This document shows positions 12,470 through 23,938 of a stretch of DNA of 64,000 nucleotides, piece after piece. Position 1 is the first letter of the stretch; each line of letters starts with the position of its first letter. The DNA is from Linyphia triangularis (taxonomy: Eukaryota; Arthropoda; Arachnida; Araneae; Linyphiidae): the NCBI GenBank assembly GCA_963978545.1, contig OZ021731.1, forward strand, positions 58,794,773-58,858,772, given 5' to 3'. Position numbers and translations under genes: made by a program. The notes beneath the pieces are model-generated. The model did no database searches. It was not told the DNA's origin and saw only the letters and a list, made by a program, of their open reading frames with translations.

Positions 12470-12815
12470 ACAAAAATTTACATAATATAACTGTTGTTAT
12501 AATATAACTAATTGTCGTAATATAACTGTTGTCATAATATAACTACTATTATAGTATAACTATTGTTATAATATAACTATTGTTGTAACATATGTATTGT
12601 TATTATATAACTATTATAACAACTATTTTATAACATATGTATATTTATAATATAACTGTTAGTATAATATAACTATACATATGTTATTGTTATAAAGATA
12701 TGTATTGTTATAATATAGCTATTGTTATAATATAACTATTATCATAATTATAACTATTGTTATAATATTACGGATGTCATAATCGTTGTTATAACATAAC
12801 TATTGTTAAAAAAGT
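12470..12815. repeat. AT minisatellite, ~17-bp unit
   Basis: Imperfect tandem copies of ATAACTATTGTTATAAT with variants such as CATATGTATTG. The array is nearly pure A/T with periodic G or C. No transcript or protein is implied. Confidence 0.85.
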
Positions 12816-13250
12816 TAGGGATTATAACTCTTTTAATAGTATAGTTACTGAGATGAGACCTTTTGAGTATATCTCAAATTAAATTATATTTATATATAAA
12901 TATATAACTGGCATGATCCAATGCTGATAATACCCAGTTAATTAAAATTTTACTCATTAAATTTGGAAAAATGTGTATAAAAAATAATTCCACAGCATAT
13001 TTTAAAAACTCAAACGTTTATAAAAGTTCAAATTAATAAATTTGAAACTATGAAATTCTTTTTTTCGCAGCTCTTAAATGGATCATAAATATTTGTGATT
13101 TTTCCGTTTTGCCAGAACATTTCATTTCGAGTTGAAAAGACGTATCTATAATAGGTAAGACAGAATATTAATCCGCATTCTATACAATTTGCATTCTGCT
13201 TTACATGTAACAATTAACACGTCCACAACTTCGCATACTACTTTCAATTA

Positions 13251-14753
13251 TACACTGCGATGCAAAAGTTTAGACATTGAACAAAATCACACATATTTCA
13301 AAATAGATTTAATAAATTTTCGTAATACAGCTTCAGTGTAATATGCAATGCAGGCTTTACAATATTTTTAACTTTAAGGATTTATTGTGCATATTGTAAG
13401 TTTTTATTTGGTCACAAAAAAAAAAATCCATTGTCAAAAAGTTTAGACAAAAAAGGAAATTAAATTAAAATAAACATGATTTAAAACTTAATTGTTCATC
13501 CATTCTTGTTGATTATTTTACAAGTATGCATTTCCGTCGAAGAAACGAAATTTGCTTGATCTGGGGCTCGATTTGGCACCATATATCCTACATTGATCTC
13601 TTGGGTGCAGTTAAAGAAAATTATTATCTAACATAGGCTGAAACTTTGCGACACATGATGCTCCAAAGACTCTCTATTGTGTTGTGATCTCGGGTATACG
13701 CTGGCCTGTCGAGAACATTTAAATTCCGAGAATTGAATCAGTCCTTTGTATTATCTACTGTCTGAATCGAGACATTACTTTGCGGAAATCTCAACGAAGG
13801 GCCACCTTGAAGCTCAATAAATGGCAGAAGGCTATCCTCCAATGTCCTAGTGTAATGCTGTGATGTTTAGTGACCACTAGTAGAGTGCAGAGACACTTGT
13901 TCATTGTAGCAAATGGTTGTCCAAACCATCACCGAGCCACTATCTTGTCTGGGAAGAAAAAAATCATTCCGCAAGTCATGCCAGTACCATGCCCAGCCAT
14001 CTAGATCAACTAGATTACATTTTTGTCTTCGCTAAATACCACTGATTTACATTTTGGTCTATATGACACATGATTTCGTGACTACAACATCTTTAGTGGC
14101 TTATGATATGGCTTTCAGAGCTGGTATCTTTTTCATTTTGTAATAAACTATAGTTCCTGTTTCCAAAAATTCGTCTATGAATCGTATACTTTGTTATTAA
14201 AAGTCCTAATGAACTCTGATATTCACGAACAGTTATTTGTTGGGCATTCGATAGTCTTTAGATCTGACGATTATTCGTCATGCACGGCCTGTCAGATCTG
14301 AGTGTTTCTTTAACTTGCATTCATTAAAAAAACACAATAAATAGAAGTATTTGATCAGTTATTAATAAACGAAATTTATAAAACGTGCTTACATTCAGCT
14401 TTCAACTGCCAAATTTGAGTTAGCTCATCCGTTTTGAAATGTCTTTAGCCTATGGCATCGTTTGAAGAACTTAAATATTCGAAGTCTGAGGCTTCATCTC
14501 TTTTAAATTTGGGCATACAAACAAAAATTTGCAGAAACACGTGATCGTGTCTGTTTATACTTTTGCAACAAGCGCACTGCTGTTTTTAGCCAAACAAGAA
14601 ATTAGTATTAAAGCAAATCAAGCAAATTTGTTTTGATTACAATATTTAAAAAGTGTTTTTGAATATATTTATAGATTCTTCTAATTCAACTTTCACAATT
14701 TTATATTTTAAAGCCAAATAATGTCATTGTCTAAACTTTTGAATCGTAGTGTA
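13251..14753 (-). mobile_element. Tc1/mariner-like element, inactive
   Basis: Inverted termini: left TACACTGCGATGCAAAAGTT, right (reverse complement) TACACTACGATTCAAAAGTT, both continuing TAGACA. TA dinucleotides sit at both ends, as expected of Tc1-type insertion. Total length is about 1.5 kb. It contains a broken transposase gene on the minus strand. Divergence between the termini indicates age. Confidence 0.88.
13620..14330 (-). pseudogene. Tc1-type transposase pseudogene (DDE)
   Basis: Minus-strand frames with several stops and shifts keep Tc1-family blocks: VFSEDKNV (first catalytic region, usually FSDES), DGWAWYWHDLRNDFF, SGSVMVWTTICYNE, EDSLLPFIELQGG, SNVSIQTV and NVLDRPAYTRDHNTIESLW. 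In intact relatives the fifth block reads QDNASIHTS, with the second catalytic aspartate. Here that aspartate is replaced by serine. The glutamate in the last block is kept. Such enzymes cut and paste the element at TA sites. Stops and the lost aspartate make this copy non-functional. Confidence 0.82.
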
Positions 14754-14759
14754 CTTCAT

Positions 14760-15725
14760 TTTCCTTGCTAATTCTGTCTTACTCAGTATAAACAACCAAC
14801 CTAAGTATGATACCTAGGATTATTGAACTAGCGTATGCCATTTGGTAGGAGTGGTAGATGGCAAAAAAAAGGAGAACTTGATGGTGGATCGAGGTCCTGT
14901 AAAAGAGACAATAGAAAGCCCCATTTATAACTTAGCAATCACCTTTTCTTACAAAACCATCAGACAGCCTTGAGCCTATCTATTTCGCCTGGGAACCACT
15001 TACCAATCCTGCGATTGCGCCAAGTCAAAAGATCTTTAAAAGACGATGGTACTTAACCAAAGATGTCTAATGAGCTAAGTTCTACCTGAATAACAGCCCA
15101 TTTGGGAAGGAGTACAGATAAAAAGACCAACAACGAAGGGGAACCCCAGAAGCTTGAAGATACTAAGTCCCCGTTGCCATTCCGTAGGTCTTATCTCTGA
15201 AGCAGAAATTCCCACCTGCGGAGACTCACTTAATTTTATTACCGAAACTTTATTAGCTGAATTTTGTGTGTGGCACCAGATTTTTAGAGAGAAAAAAAAA
15301 ATGTTGTTCCACTGAGCTGGAGGCAAGAAGACGCCATTTTCTTTTATGCGATACTTAAAATGAAAAGCAGGGCACAGGTAGATAAGGTTTTGGGGAGAGT
15401 TCTTGGAAATTATCTGTGGGAAGGGGGGGGGGGGTACTAAACTGTACGCCTAAAATTTTTAGGAGTGTGGGACTACTTTTTTAGAGAGAAAATGATTACT
15501 TTTCGAGTGAGAAAGTAGACACCAGAATGATTTGGTGGGTGAAATTATGCTGAAGATAAATTTTGTATACCCCCTGCCCCTTTCCACCCCTTCCTTTAAA
15601 TTTTTTTTATCAAAGATTCAGTGATGGAAAGGGAGAAAAACAAAACCAAACTTTTCTCATTTAAAGAAATATTTTACTTATATATAATAAACCGTAAAGA
15701 ACATTAAATAGATGAAATTCGGCAC
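14760..15725. other. Spacer with a G12 tract
   Basis: Mixed AT-rich sequence with a twelve-base G run at 15423-15434. A minus-strand open frame at 15075-15326 has no recognisable domain. Nothing else is supported. Confidence 0.5.
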
Positions 15726-15737
15726 TTGTGAATTATC

Positions 15738-15935
15738 CGGTCGACCGTTGGCGAGACAAAAAGTTCGCCAAATAGATTAGCTTAGTTAATCGAAACGGTC
15801 GGTCTGGACGAATGCCGGACACTCTTCTCAGCAAGGACGTTCCTCGGGAAGTCACCGTCGCTGCGCTGTACGAGTCGAACCGGACCTCCGAGGAGGTTTG
15901 AACTTTTCGTCGGTAACAAAAAGTTCGCCAAAGGT
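15738..15935. repeat. GC-richer hairpin-containing repeat fragment
   Basis: GGTCGACCGTTGGCGAGACA is followed by AAAAAGTTCGCCAA, so TTGGCGA and TTCGCCAA can pair across a short loop. TAACAAAAAGTTCGCCAAAG recurs at the far side. Related words (GTCGACCGTTGGCGGAC and GGCGAACTTTTTGTTACGG) occur at 56713 and 57319, suggesting a dispersed element. Confidence 0.4.
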
Positions 15936-15959
15936 AGATAGAATGATACGTAAGTACTG

Positions 15960-16525
15960 AAGACTCTAATTCGTATAAAATGGCCTCTTTGTCGGAAAAT
16001 GCCAGAAAAAGTCATGGATAAACATTACCATTGATGCAACTATTTTGACGTGGTACTTTATAATGTCCCTATCTATGTCAAATTTTGGTTATGCAAACGC
16101 ACGAGTTTCTTAAAAAAAAAAAAGTATTTAAAGAAAATTCTATCAAAGTACCAAAAATTCTATCTCACCTAAAATGTTCTCTTTGTGTGAAAATGTCAGA
16201 ACAAGTCATAGATATCATTCATTAGTTGGTTGTTTTCAGATTATCTGGCGCCGTCAGCAACACGAGGGCTATAATGCGCCGAAAATTCGTCATTAGACAA
16301 GCCAACATACATTTACAAACACCCATGACTTACACGGGGCTCGAACCCGCAACCTCGTGATCTAGAAGCTAGCACGCTAACCACTATATACCGTTTGGTC
16401 GGCCGTATCATTCATTAGAATAACAAGGTTCATTTGGTACTTTAATGTCCCCATTTAGATTAATTGTCGATTACGCCAACACCCCGATTTCCTCTAAAAA
16501 AGTTTTTAAACAATTTTCTCATTTG
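15960..16525. repeat. Tandem repeat, ~195-bp unit, split by a SINE
   Basis: Two units share GAAAATGYCAGAA, AAGTCATRGATA, TGGTACTTTA, AATGTCCC and a TTTC.T.TAAAAAA block. The first unit starts near 15990 and the second near 16188. A SINE with its own duplication lies in the second unit, so the duplication of the unit came first. Confidence 0.65.
16226..16405 (-). mobile_element. tRNA-derived SINE, family S1, copy 3
   Basis: Reverse-orientation copy with box B complement GGGCTCGAACC. A perfect 13-bp target duplication TATCATTCATTAG flanks it at 16213-16225 and 16406-16418. It interrupts a ~195-bp tandem unit. Confidence 0.93.
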
Positions 16526-16539
16526 AAGCGTTGGGCGCC

Positions 16540-16640
16540 AGAATGGACCATCCCACAATTTAATTTTTATTGTTTCCACCTCGTATTTTTCAAAACCATT
16601 CATGCCAGAAAGACCCAAATGTGGTTTCTTTAATGGCCAA
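16540..16640. repeat. Left arm of an inverted repeat flanking a hAT element
   Basis: ATCCCACAAT, TTTTTCAAAACCATTCATGC and CCAGAA recur inverted at 17260-17362. The two ~100-bp arms are separated by the 590-bp hAT element. Before that insertion they formed a short palindrome. Confidence 0.7.
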
Positions 16641-16660
16641 CTAAGTAGACCATTAGATAT

Positions 16661-17250
16661 TAGAGGTCGGAAATATCGATCAAAATAAATATCGATACTA
16701 TATCGTTGCATAGAAAAAAAATATCGATAAATTATCGATATAACGATACATGATTTTTTTTTATTAAATTTGATTTTCTATTTTGCCAAAAACAAAGTTT
16801 TTCGGGGCAAATTTCTACTTTTCATGATTGCTTTTTTGTGAGGTGACTACTTTTTCAACTGAAATGGATCTATTACAAAAAAAAAAGTTATATTTTCGCT
16901 TAGTTGGTGCAGTGTTTTTAAGAAAAATTTAGATAATTTTCAATAGCTTTTAAGTGTATGGAAAATTTTGAATATTAGTGCCATTTTAACTATCTCTCAG
17001 CCAAGTTCAAATTTTAGTTTTGAAGTTTTTGAAAAGGGAATAAAGAAAATCGAAAAAACACATGGAATTATAAAACGATCATCAAAAAACTAAAAACGTT
17101 TGAAAATATCGATATATCGGTGACTATTATCGATATCGATATATCGGTGACTATTATCGATATCGATATATCGGTGACTATTATCGATATCGATATTTTT
17201 TTAGTAATATCGATACAAATATCACCGTATCGATATATCTCCGACCACTA
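16661..17250 (+). mobile_element. Non-autonomous hAT element rich in ATCGAT, copy 1
   Basis: Ends are TAGAGGTCGGAAATATCGAT (left) and TAGTGGTCGGAGATATATCG (right, reverse complement). An exact 8-bp duplication TTAGATAT at 16653-16660 and 17251-17258 is the hAT hallmark. The interior is AT-rich with subterminal ATCGAT clusters. A 27-bp unit with ATATCGGTGACTATTATCGA is repeated three times at about 17107-17195. No transposase is present. Confidence 0.9.
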
Positions 17251-17259
17251 TTAGATATG

Positions 17260-17362
17260 CCACGTTTGGTCCGTTCTGGCATGAATGGTTTTGAAAAAAT
17301 TGAGTGAAACCGCAAAAATCTGATTGTGGGATTATCAGTTCTGATACTCAACTCTACATTTA
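17260..17362. repeat. Right arm of inverted repeat
   Basis: This is the inverted partner of 16540-16640: GGCATGAATGGTTTTGAAAA and GTGGGATTAT match the left arm in reverse complement. Confidence 0.7.
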
Positions 17363-17399
17363 AAATATCTAAAAAGTGTTTAATAGTTGTCAAATCATC

Positions 17400-18440
17400 T
17401 ATCCAAGCAAATTCAGCATTATTAAATCACATTTCAGCAATAGAATATACAATAACATTAGTATAAGTTCTGCAATATTAATATTTAAAACTTATAAAGT
17501 TCAGATAAGGCTTTTTTTTTAAAAATTTGATACCTCTTTTAATTTTCCCAGTGTGTGGACCATGTCCACTAGAAGTCATCAGTTACACTCGATGCGCTGT
17601 CACACCCCAGATTTCAGTGGTCATACGATGCAAGCGAGTGAATTTGATCATTTCCGTAAACTAAAATGTTCCAAAATAAGATTATAGTAGATTAGGTAAA
17701 GTCTTTAATAAAAGGGCCTGCTCGTTGGATGTAAAGAAATATTTTTTTTTTGGTTAATTACAACTTGGTGGAAAGGTGATAGTTATATGGATGAGAACCC
17801 TTCTGTGAAATTAGTGGGTTCTAGTTTGATTAAGTTGGTAGACTTCTCTAATTGGCTTATTCTAGGATATTGAGTTTGATAAGCTATTCAAAGTTATTGG
17901 TATAGCACGAACTGTTGACCCTTGGCAAACTGCTCCATTTAGCCGCAAGTCATCCAAGTTACCACGTGCTTTTCCACACGCTGACTTACAAATAAAGAAT
18001 TATGTACTTTCTTCTAAATGTTTTAAATGTGAAATTCAATGTTTCAACTGGTCGCTGAAGAAGCATAGAATTTCCAAATATGGAAGTATTTTAAATAGAA
18101 AACAAACTGCACAAGAGCATTTTTATGGTTCATTTCCTGGGCGACAAAAGTCTTTAAAACTTCTGTAAGAAAGGGTGGCAAGAACATTTGCAGAAGAGGG
18201 AATATTACTAGCAGGGTCCTCAGTTTAAACCTTGATTTTGCAAAAATGTTAATTGGTTTGGATTTCCTAAGGAAGTACGAATTAATAAGGTATTCAGATT
18301 TGTTTCGCAAACAAAGAAGTTTATATAAAGTTTTTAGACAACTTTTGGTAATGCGTGTGTGTAATGTCTGTTTGGCACAAATACTTAAATTAATTATTCT
18401 CGTGAAAATTTAGGCTAATTTACATATTACCAACCACCAT
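17400..18440. other. AT-rich spacer
   Basis: No supported gene or repeat was found. The minus-strand open frame at 18044-18310 shows no domain. Confidence 0.5.
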
Positions 18441-18444
18441 TCAT

Positions 18445-18900
18445 TAGATGCCAGCGACTTTCACCTTGTAAACGTTCCATTGCCAGCATTGGAGGAAACA
18501 GATTGTTACTTGTTCACCTGTAGCTGCCAGCCTACAGTATATCAAACATTTTCTATTTGCTGGCACTACAATTTCCATCATCCAATCACCTGTGCTCTTC
18601 CGTGACCGTCAATAAGCGGCGCAATGCTCTTTCAATAGCTGGATGCTCCAGCCGCTGGTACCATGTAAGCGCAAAGTTGGCATTTCAATCAACGCAGGAC
18701 AGTGATCTTCCAATAAACTTTCTGGCTTGTGTACCAGCCACTGATAAAGTGATTTGTTGAGAGATTTGTTGTCGATGACAATGCATTTTATTAAATTTTG
18801 GTGTTTGTCACTAAAAGGCCGATTTTACTCAAGCTGTTATTACCGCTTCGCTGGCCTACTTAACCAATTTGTGATCACCCAATCGAGATGACGCTTGGAA
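18445..18900. other. GC-richer stretch of unknown nature
   Basis: Composition is less AT-biased than the neighbours (for example AAGCGGCGCAATGC and CCAGCCGCTGGTACC). A plus-strand frame at 18557-18760 (67 codons) is open, and the antisense frame also yields long stop-free stretches. I do not recognise a protein. It may be a decayed transposon or gene fragment. Confidence 0.25.
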
Positions 18901-18999
18901 GACAGAGTTGTGATCGATACCAATGCATTCCATCAAATTTAGGAGGCAAAATAGTAGTACGAAATTGGTGATTATCTTCACAGTGGTCAAACACTATGA

Positions 19000-19790
19000 A
19001 AAGACGATTCGAGCTCAAAATCACTTAACTAATTTGCAATTGCACATAAAAGTTGACAATGCATGAAAAGGGTTTTTATTAAAATTTTTGTTTTTATTCC
19101 TCCATTTTCACCACTGGGTGACCTAAACGTCGTTTACGCTCTGGGTAAAAATTTGCTTTACCGCATACCCCCAAGAAAACGTACATAATTTCCTCCAAGA
19201 TAATCAGCACACAAAAGCATCTTTCCCAAAAGAAAACAACCCTATCTCCTCCCAACTCTTTCCAGCTCTTACACGCATCTTTTTTTCCATAACACAATCG
19301 ATCTATCCTCAAACCAATAACTCCCATCTTCCTTTGCCAGGAACCAAAACCACATCAGCAGGTATTTTACCCATCCCGCCTTCGATAATGCACACAAAGT
19401 ATAGATAACACGTAAAAGAGAAGGCACCCAAAATATTTATGAGATTAGATAGCGCTCCCCACTGTTCTTATTTTAAATGGCGATTATTTGCAGATCTGAT
19501 AGCTGAGGTTATAAGAGAGGGACAAATAGCGAGAGTTCGGGTACTTAAAAGCTTTTCGCCGCTGAGTCGTAAATACCGGTTGATAGGTGAGAGATATAAA
19601 AGCGATGTCTGGAATCTGTGATGTTTGGCCTAGAAATAGGTGATAACGCGGTACTGTGTTTAATCATACCTGTGATAAAGTTTTAAGAGGGGTTTTTAAG
19701 GAGCGATGATGTGAAACGACGTCACAGGAAAGTATGGTATAAACAAGAGGAACTCTGGCCAATATTGAAGGATTGAATAAATATTTTATT
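19000..19790. other. Spacer, nothing recognised
   Basis: Mixed composition, with a pyrimidine-rich plus strand at 19096-19330. No gene or repeat could be supported. Confidence 0.45.
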
Positions 19791-19794
19791 TTTT

Positions 19795-20554
19795 TACTTT
19801 TAATTACCCATATGTAACACATAGGGTAATACAAGTATAGGATTCGGTCCATAAAAAAAAAATTCGATTTTTTTTTTGCATTTCTCCGCGTTTTGGAATA
19901 TCCTGATCTCAAAAAAGTGATCTAGAAAAAATGTCTGTCTGTGCGTACGTGGTCAGTATAACTCCCGAACAAATTGATCTACGATGTTCAAATTTAGTGA
20001 GCAGGTTGGTGACGGCTCAAGGACCTACCATTATGGTTTTCGTCAAAATCGTGCATGCGCATAAGGTAGCTGTCATGGAAAAAATCATGTTTTTCAATGA
20101 TTGCTAAATACGGCTCTAACGATTTTGATAAAAATCGTTGTGCTAATGCCTCTTAAGGTGTTCTAAACATCCCCACCTCCGAAAAACCCGTAAAAATGCT
20201 TCAATGGCGTAAAAAGTAGAAACACGAATGCCTTTAACACAGAGTTCTCTTTGCTTGAACATAGCTTATAACGATCGTTTTTCCCCCTCTTCTCAGTTTC
20301 ACTTATAAGAAAGGATAATATAACAATGATCAAAAAGTATATTCGCCAAAGTTTCCATTTTTGGCGAAGTTTTTTTTCTTTTCTTCTTTTTTTCTTCTTG
20401 TAATACAAGTCTTATATTACAATTATCTCAAAAAATATCATCAAACTGGCCACTTTTTCTAAACGAATAATAGAAATTTAAAAATGGTAAATGACACAAA
20501 TCCATATGAGTAATAAAGTGTAATTGAAAGTTGTGCGATGTTCCACACTCCTAG
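19795..20554 (-). repeat. Dispersed repeat R1, copy B
   Basis: A nearly full-length copy in reverse orientation. In plus-strand order it starts TTTTAATTACCCATATG, passes CAGTATAACTCCCGAACAAA and TTTTCGTCAAAATCGTGCAT, and ends TAATTGAAAGTTGTGCGATG then TTCCACACTCCTAG. Near-complementary TTTTAATTA and TAATTGAAAG lie near its two ends. Confidence 0.85.
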
Positions 20555-20569
20555 TTTTATTTTCAAAAA

Positions 20570-21300
20570 CATTTTGGTCCCAACTTAAAAAAAAAAAAAA
20601 AAATGGTCTAGAAAAAATGTATGTGTGTTTGTGGTAAGCATAACTCCTGAACTTACGATGTTCGACGTTTGCATACAGTTTAGTGGCGGCCTTGGAACCT
20701 ACCATTTAGGGTTTTCGTCAAAATTGAGCATGCTCATGTTCTTAAGTTAGCTGCTATTTAAAAAAAAATCGTGTTTTTCAGTAATTGCTAAAAAAACCCA
20801 GCTCTAACGATTTTCATCAGAAACGTTATTTCATTAACATTATTCTTTCTTGTAAGTGAAACAGAAGAGAGGAGAAAAACTGTTGTTGGGAAGAGAACTC
20901 TGTGTTAAAGACGCATGTTTTGAAGGCAATTTCGGAGGTGGGGATGTTTAGAACACCTTAAGAGGCTTTACTATAGTGATTTTGAACAAAATCGTTAGAG
21001 CTATTTCCCCCCCCCCCCCCCTTCATGTTTTGAGCATGCACAATATTGACGAAAGCATTAATGACAGGTCCATGGCCACCACTAACCTGTATACCAAATT
21101 TGAATATCGTAGGCCAATTCATTAGGGAGTTACACTGACCACGCATACACAGACGGACACTTTTTTTAAGTCAAGTTATTCCAAAAACGTGGAGAAATTC
21201 AAAGATAAAAAAAAGGGGGGGGGGGAAATATTTTTTTTTTTTTTGACTGAAAACAATACTTTTATTACTCTATGTTAACATATGGATAGTTAAAATTAAA
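20570..21300. repeat. Dispersed repeat R1, copy C, head-to-head composite
   Basis: 20600-20835 matches R1 in reverse (AAGCATAACTCCTGAAC, GGTTTTCGTCAAAATTGAGC). From about 20840 the same family continues in forward orientation (GTAAGTGAAACAGAAGAG, GGAGGTGGGGATGTTTAGAA, GACCACGCATACAC) to about 21296. The switch makes an inverted composite. A C15 tract (21007-21021) and a G11 tract (21215-21225) lie in it. They are variable homopolymers relative to other copies. Confidence 0.75.
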
Positions 21301-21474
21301 AAAACACTACCAATAAATCTCGGTGCAATCCAGATCATCCTGAAAAATCGCTCAATCTAGGTGCACCAAAACACTCCTTACGACACCAAATGGGTCATTA
21401 GTTCTCAATTCCAAGCATCGGTCATTTGAAGCGAGAGAAACATCTGTCTGACCCGGTCAACGGTCAATGATTCT

Positions 21475-21695
21475 AAATTAGTAAGTGGGGGTGTCAAAGG
21501 GATACCGCCCAGTAGCGACAGTTGGTGGCTGACGGATCGTTAGCAACCGGCGTCTCAACTGCCAGTTGCTTATTAGGGGAAGTGGGAGTGAAGGGGCACC
21601 CCCCCCCCCTTCCCTAGTGAACAAACGTGTAATTAAGAGGGGGCATTCGATAATTCGGAATTTGGTTGAGTGACATTTGGGTTGTTGTTTTTATG
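21475..21695. repeat. GC-richer duplicated block, copy 1
   Basis: Shares ATACCGCCCAGTAGCGAC, AACAAACRTRT, GAGGG(G)GC and TTGGGTTG/TTGAGTGAC words, in order, with 22598-22815. A C11 tract occupies 21599-21609. Function is unknown. It looks like two members of one dispersed or locally duplicated element. Confidence 0.55.
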
Positions 21696-22084
21696 GTTTG
21701 ATGGTATATCTAGACACGTTGGCGATTGGAAGGAGTTGGGTTGGTTATGTTTGATTTTTCGTTGTGCAAGAGCTACACCGCGTTTAATATTGGGCTGAAA
21801 AACCATTACGGCCTCATACAGAAGATATCTGACTTTTCAAGTAAAAACCGTCTGCATTTGCGTTCCAAATGGGAGAAAAAAGGAAAAATTCATTCCCAGA
21901 CAGCCCGACTATCAGGATATTTGTCACAAACATCGTCATATTTATCTGTTTTTGATGTCAGTGATTGCTATACATCAAACGGGCCTCGTTTTTACGCACA
22001 TTTGAAAGTAAGAATTTTTAGAACGTATTTTGCCAATTTTCTGCTGGATGTATGGAAAGTAAGTCTTAAGTATATTCCACGCTT

Positions 22085-22215
22085 AAGTCTCCTTTACTTT
22101 CTACCAAATAGTTGCAGTTTAATAGAGATTGAAATACATTACTTTTTCTATGTACAACCTTGTTGACATTTGTACCAATTTTCAAAGCTCTGGCTATATT
22201 CGAAGTGAGATAATT
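22085..22215. repeat. Dispersed repeat R3, fragment 1
   Basis: Shares TTTTTCTATGT, TTGTTGACATTT, CAAAGCTCTGGCTATATTC and GAAGTG words with 37436-37740 and 44855-45080. Part of the 146-codon open frame at 21726-22166 overlaps it. Confidence 0.45.
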
Positions 22216-22597
22216 AGTGATAAGTGAGCGAGGACCTTCGCCTTTACATAAGTGATTTCTCTAACAATTTGCTTTCTTTATTGTTGCTAACTTCAGAAAA
22301 ATACCTAAATACTGTCTGCCTATCACAAGCTCAGCTCCAGCCGCCATGTCTAGCGTTGTCTGTTGCCATGAAAACAAGACTAGCCCCATTTTCACAGGGG
22401 GATTTCAGAAGAAAGACACATACATTTGTTGTAGTATACTTTTTTTGGACGACAATTTCCTGCATGCCTCACCCCTATTCTAAATCGACGAGTCTTGTTT
22501 GTATAGCAACCACTAACCCCAACCTAACCAACCAATATTTTTAATGATTTTCCTTTTTCCAAAATAAGGTATAACAGGAAAAGTTCCGAAAAGGCCA

Positions 22598-22815
22598 ACG
22601 AGAGTGGATGCCAAAAGAATACCGCCCAGTAGCGACCCAACTGACCATATGCCTCAACAGTCATTAGGAAGCGTTAGAGCAGGCAGTCAGTTATTTAGGG
22701 AGCAGGAGTAAAGAGGGGAGGGGGGGGGGACCACATCACTTACCTTTAACAAACATATATTTACAGAGGGCTCATGTGATGTAGGCAATTGGGTTGAATG
22801 ACTTGTGAATGCTTG
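22598..22815. repeat. GC-richer duplicated block, copy 2
   Basis: This is the paralogue of 21475-21695, about 1.1 kb away. It contains ATACCGCCCAGTAGCGAC and a G-rich run at about 22715-22729. A GGTAAGTGATG donor-like word is present on the minus strand near 22742, with no supported exon. Confidence 0.5.
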
Positions 22816-23147
22816 ATTGGATAAGATTTCCGTAATTTTGGTTCAATTTTCCGCCAAAATGACTATTCATCGAAGCAATTGAATTTGGAATGGTTAGTCA
22901 AGAGTAAAATTGAAAAATTCCATCCTTTAAAATTAACGAAAGAATTTGGAAAATACAAGTTATTACTAGTTGAGTAAATTAATTTTTTTTTTACATATAT
23001 ATCCAAGAAATAGAAACATTTCTCTTCTTTGTATAATCAAATAATTAAAAAAGAAATTGAAAATTTTGCTATCGAGTTTCCCTATTTTATGATAGGATTA
23101 ATTTATTTAGGAAGTAAATTTTTTGAATAGTAAGTTGGAACGAAGAA

Positions 23148-23651
23148 ATGTATAAAAAATTATCTTCCAGGATATTAAATTATTCACGAGTTGATGTTTT
23201 GGAAACAAATCCCAGGTCGTCTCTGATTGGCGGACTTGTCATGTCTTCCGGTTACTCACTTCCGACAGAGTTTGTCTGTTTGTTTGGAATGTATTTTATG
23301 ATTTTGAGTGTAGGTTTATTTTGCGTTTTAAAATTCGACAATAAGCAGCGAATATGTAAAGAAATTGAAGCTTTTAGTTCAAGTAAGATACAAAGAAATG
23401 TTGGCTATCTATTGGAAGTTTTTTTTTTTTTCAGACAAACTGTGTTCCTTGACGATACTGGACATTTGCCCGATATCACATTCATTTATCTGTACCTTGC
23501 CGAGATCTACTGCTGGCGTACAAAAGAACAATTTCAGAGTTATAAAAGCTTCTTGATAGATACAGATACAATGTCTTCTCAAGTAGGAAAGTTAAATATA
23601 ACGTACTGTGTGCTCCAAATGGTGTACGTGCGTTATTTTGGCCAATGTTGA
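23148..23651 (+). CDS. Longest open frame, unrecognised 167-residue ORF
   Basis: An ATG-initiated frame of 167 codons, the longest in the window, with start context GAAGAAATGT. Residues about 39-63 are hydrophobic (CLFGMYFMILSVGLFCVL) and could be a membrane segment. No family is recognised. Inside it lies a plausible 52-nt intron: GTAAGATAC at 23383, then a T12 tract and CAG ending at 23434. Splicing there would change the downstream frame. Another open frame after 23550 contains APNGVRALFWPMLNRTDT and SFRKQWKNFELVWQ. It may be a decayed mobile-element gene, because a piggyBac-like end lies at 23938. It could also be chance. Confidence 0.22.
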   Translation: MYKKLSSRILNYSRVDVLETNPRSSLIGGLVMSSGYSLPTEFVCLFGMYFMILSVGLFCVLKFDNKQRICKEIEAFSSSKIQRNVGYLLEVFFFFRQTVFLDDTGHLPDITFIYLYLAEIYCWRTKEQFQSYKSFLIDTDTMSSQVGKLNITYCVLQMVYVRYFGQC

Positions 23652-23769
23652 ACCGGACAGACACTCGGCAAGATGAATCTGTCGTGGACAGTTTTAGAAA
23701 GCAGTGGAAGAATTTTGAGCTTGTATGGCAAGGTAATATTTATTTCGGAACTTTATTTAATATGATATA

Positions 23770-23938
23770 AAAATATTTTTTAGTTTTTACTTTAATCGGT
23801 TCAATAATGTTGTGTTTTTAATTCAAATACCCACTTACTTTGATATTTGGTCACGAATTTAATGGTATGCACGAAAATTCGAATTTTTGGGACATTTGTC
23901 CCCCACGCGAGACAAAAGATCGCGTGTCTAACCAACGG
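23770..23938. mobile_element. piggyBac-like right end, partial
   Basis: Matches the right half of the MITE at 24262-24728: TTCAAATACCCACTTACTTT, GATATTTGGTCACGAATTTA and GACATTTGTCC. It ends CTAACCAACGG followed by TTAA (23939-23942). No matching left end was found, so it is truncated or part of a larger element. Confidence 0.6.
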
